Assembly: GCA_002633025.1 (NCBI GenBank)
Contig: NMRB01000326.1
Coordinates: 180,376-244,375 of the forward strand
Reading direction: 5' to 3'
DNA: 64,000 bases
DNA from: Notospermus geniculatus
Taxonomy: Eukaryota; Nemertea; Pilidiophora; Heteronemertea; Lineidae
The stretch's first letter is position 1. Every line of letters begins with the position of its first letter. Under the pieces are notes generated by a model. The model had not been told where the DNA came from. It did not search any database and worked only from the letters and a program-made list of their open reading frames with translations. The translations under genes were made by a program, and so were the position numbers. This document shows positions 62,966 through 64,000 of the stretch, one piece after another.

Positions 62966-64000
62966 TACTAGCTGCTATTTCCAGGTTATGTATATAAGAC
63001 ATTGCATTGCGGTAAGGACACGTGGATGCGATGATCCATAACTAGGGCAGGCTGAAGTTCTCCGCCGTCTTGTGACAGGTGTAGACAAAGGGGAGTCCCG
63101 CGTCTTCACCTTGAGCTCAACAAGTTCAAGGGGCCCTTCCGCTGGCTGAAGGCTTAGATTCGTCAAGCACAGTACTATGTACGACATGTGTGTCAAACCT
63201 TTTAGTGCTTAGATCCGCCCAGGATCTTGTGACAACTTTAAGGTCAACTTTACCTTAAATTTTAGATACCGTTCGAAAACTATCCGGTTTTATTTTTTTG
63301 CAACTTGTTGCTGCCAGTGTGAAAAGTACAATCCAAGATATACTTTCACAACTTTCAAGTTGATAATTCATGGCACGTTTGAAGTTCATGTGATGTGACT
63401 TTCGTGTGGACGCGCTCGGCGTGCCCTTTCAACGTCACATTCTAAATAATACGTCATCAAGTTCCCGGATGTGTCTGGGTTGCCGCCATATTGTGGTAAC
63501 CCGTACGATCTCATTAGGTTGTGTCGTTAGATGGTGGGGCATGGTCTATCCCAATGGAAGGTTAGAAAATGCTCCCTGTAGGTTATTTAGTACGAGGTGA
63601 GTGAGACTGGTATACATTGTATACGAAAAAACGTAGAAAATTAACTTTGAACGACGTTTTTAAGAGCCGTCACAATCGACACAGAAATTTATTTATTGAT
63701 TTGAAGCTGCGGCACTTTGTGCCCTGAACGCAAATTTATCTGTGCATACGAAATAATCAAAATATTTTTTTCATGGATTGTTACATATGAATATAAGTTT
63801 GTAGTTACTGGTCAACCTCGTTTTCATAATGCTTCCGACATTTTACAATTGGCAGAACTCCGAGTCCCTTTTCGTCCAGACTGTTTCGTACGATGCTAGA
63901 AATTGATCAGTCGAAACCAAAATCCATTAAGTTTGCAACATAAAAATTGAAAAATATCCCTAAAAACATGGACCCTGCTGATTGGTTACTAAAATTGACA
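62966..64000 (+). other. 3' UTR / 3' flank
   Basis: Sequence after the stop codon. I find no AATAAA or ATTAAA on the + strand before the window ends, so the polyadenylation site is either variant or beyond the window. No further gene, RNA or inverted-repeat element is seen. Short open frames of 60-73 codons are not convincing. Confidence 0.55.

Overview
The window is animal nuclear DNA. It carries one recognisable protein-coding gene, a junctophilin, complete on the + strand in five exons from 2091 to 62965. Everything else is intron, flank, repeats and assembly gaps. Junctophilins occur only in animals. The C-terminal anchor here (core NVSLATMFFNLL) differs from the vertebrate LNIGLAILFVHLLT-type end, so I infer a bilaterian invertebrate. 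Dense small palindromic transposons and strong heterozygosity suggest a marine invertebrate such as a lancelet, echinoderm, hemichordate or mollusc. I cannot fix the phylum from this window.

Layout. 1-2090 is the 5' flank, with an 870-bp segment present twice. 2091-2475 is exon 1 (MORN repeats I-V). 2476-47669 is intron 1, which holds an ~11-kb block present twice (3222-14719 and 14876-25759), two N gaps, many inverted-repeat elements, three neighbouring minisatellites and a tRNA-derived SINE. 47670-48474 is exon 2 (MORN VI, joining region, MORN VII-VIII, start of the helical region). 51313-51431 is exon 3 (rest of the helical region). 52980-54001 is exon 4 (divergent region). 62873-62965 is a 30-codon terminal exon encoding the membrane anchor. 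62966-64000 is 3' flank.

The five exons join with consistent phases (1, 2, 1, 0), GT-AG borders and conserved residues at the junctions. They predict an 807-residue protein. In this family the MORN repeats bind the plasma membrane, the helix spans the cleft, and the C-terminal segment anchors in the endoplasmic or sarcoplasmic reticulum. The protein therefore holds the two membranes together where calcium channels couple.

Assembly quality matters here. Eight isolated single Ns and two longer N runs lie in the window. Most single Ns, and the 103-N run, mark a point where sequence seen just before is repeated almost identically. The simplest reading is that two haplotypes of a polymorphic diploid were laid end to end. 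The apparent length of intron 1 and of intron 4 is therefore probably inflated. The coding exons are each present once and look intact. I found no new enzymatic or defence system. The most interesting content is the cryptic terminal exon, nested inverted-repeat transposons with visible target-site duplications, and an open reading frame running through exon 4's donor into a transposon-like palindrome.
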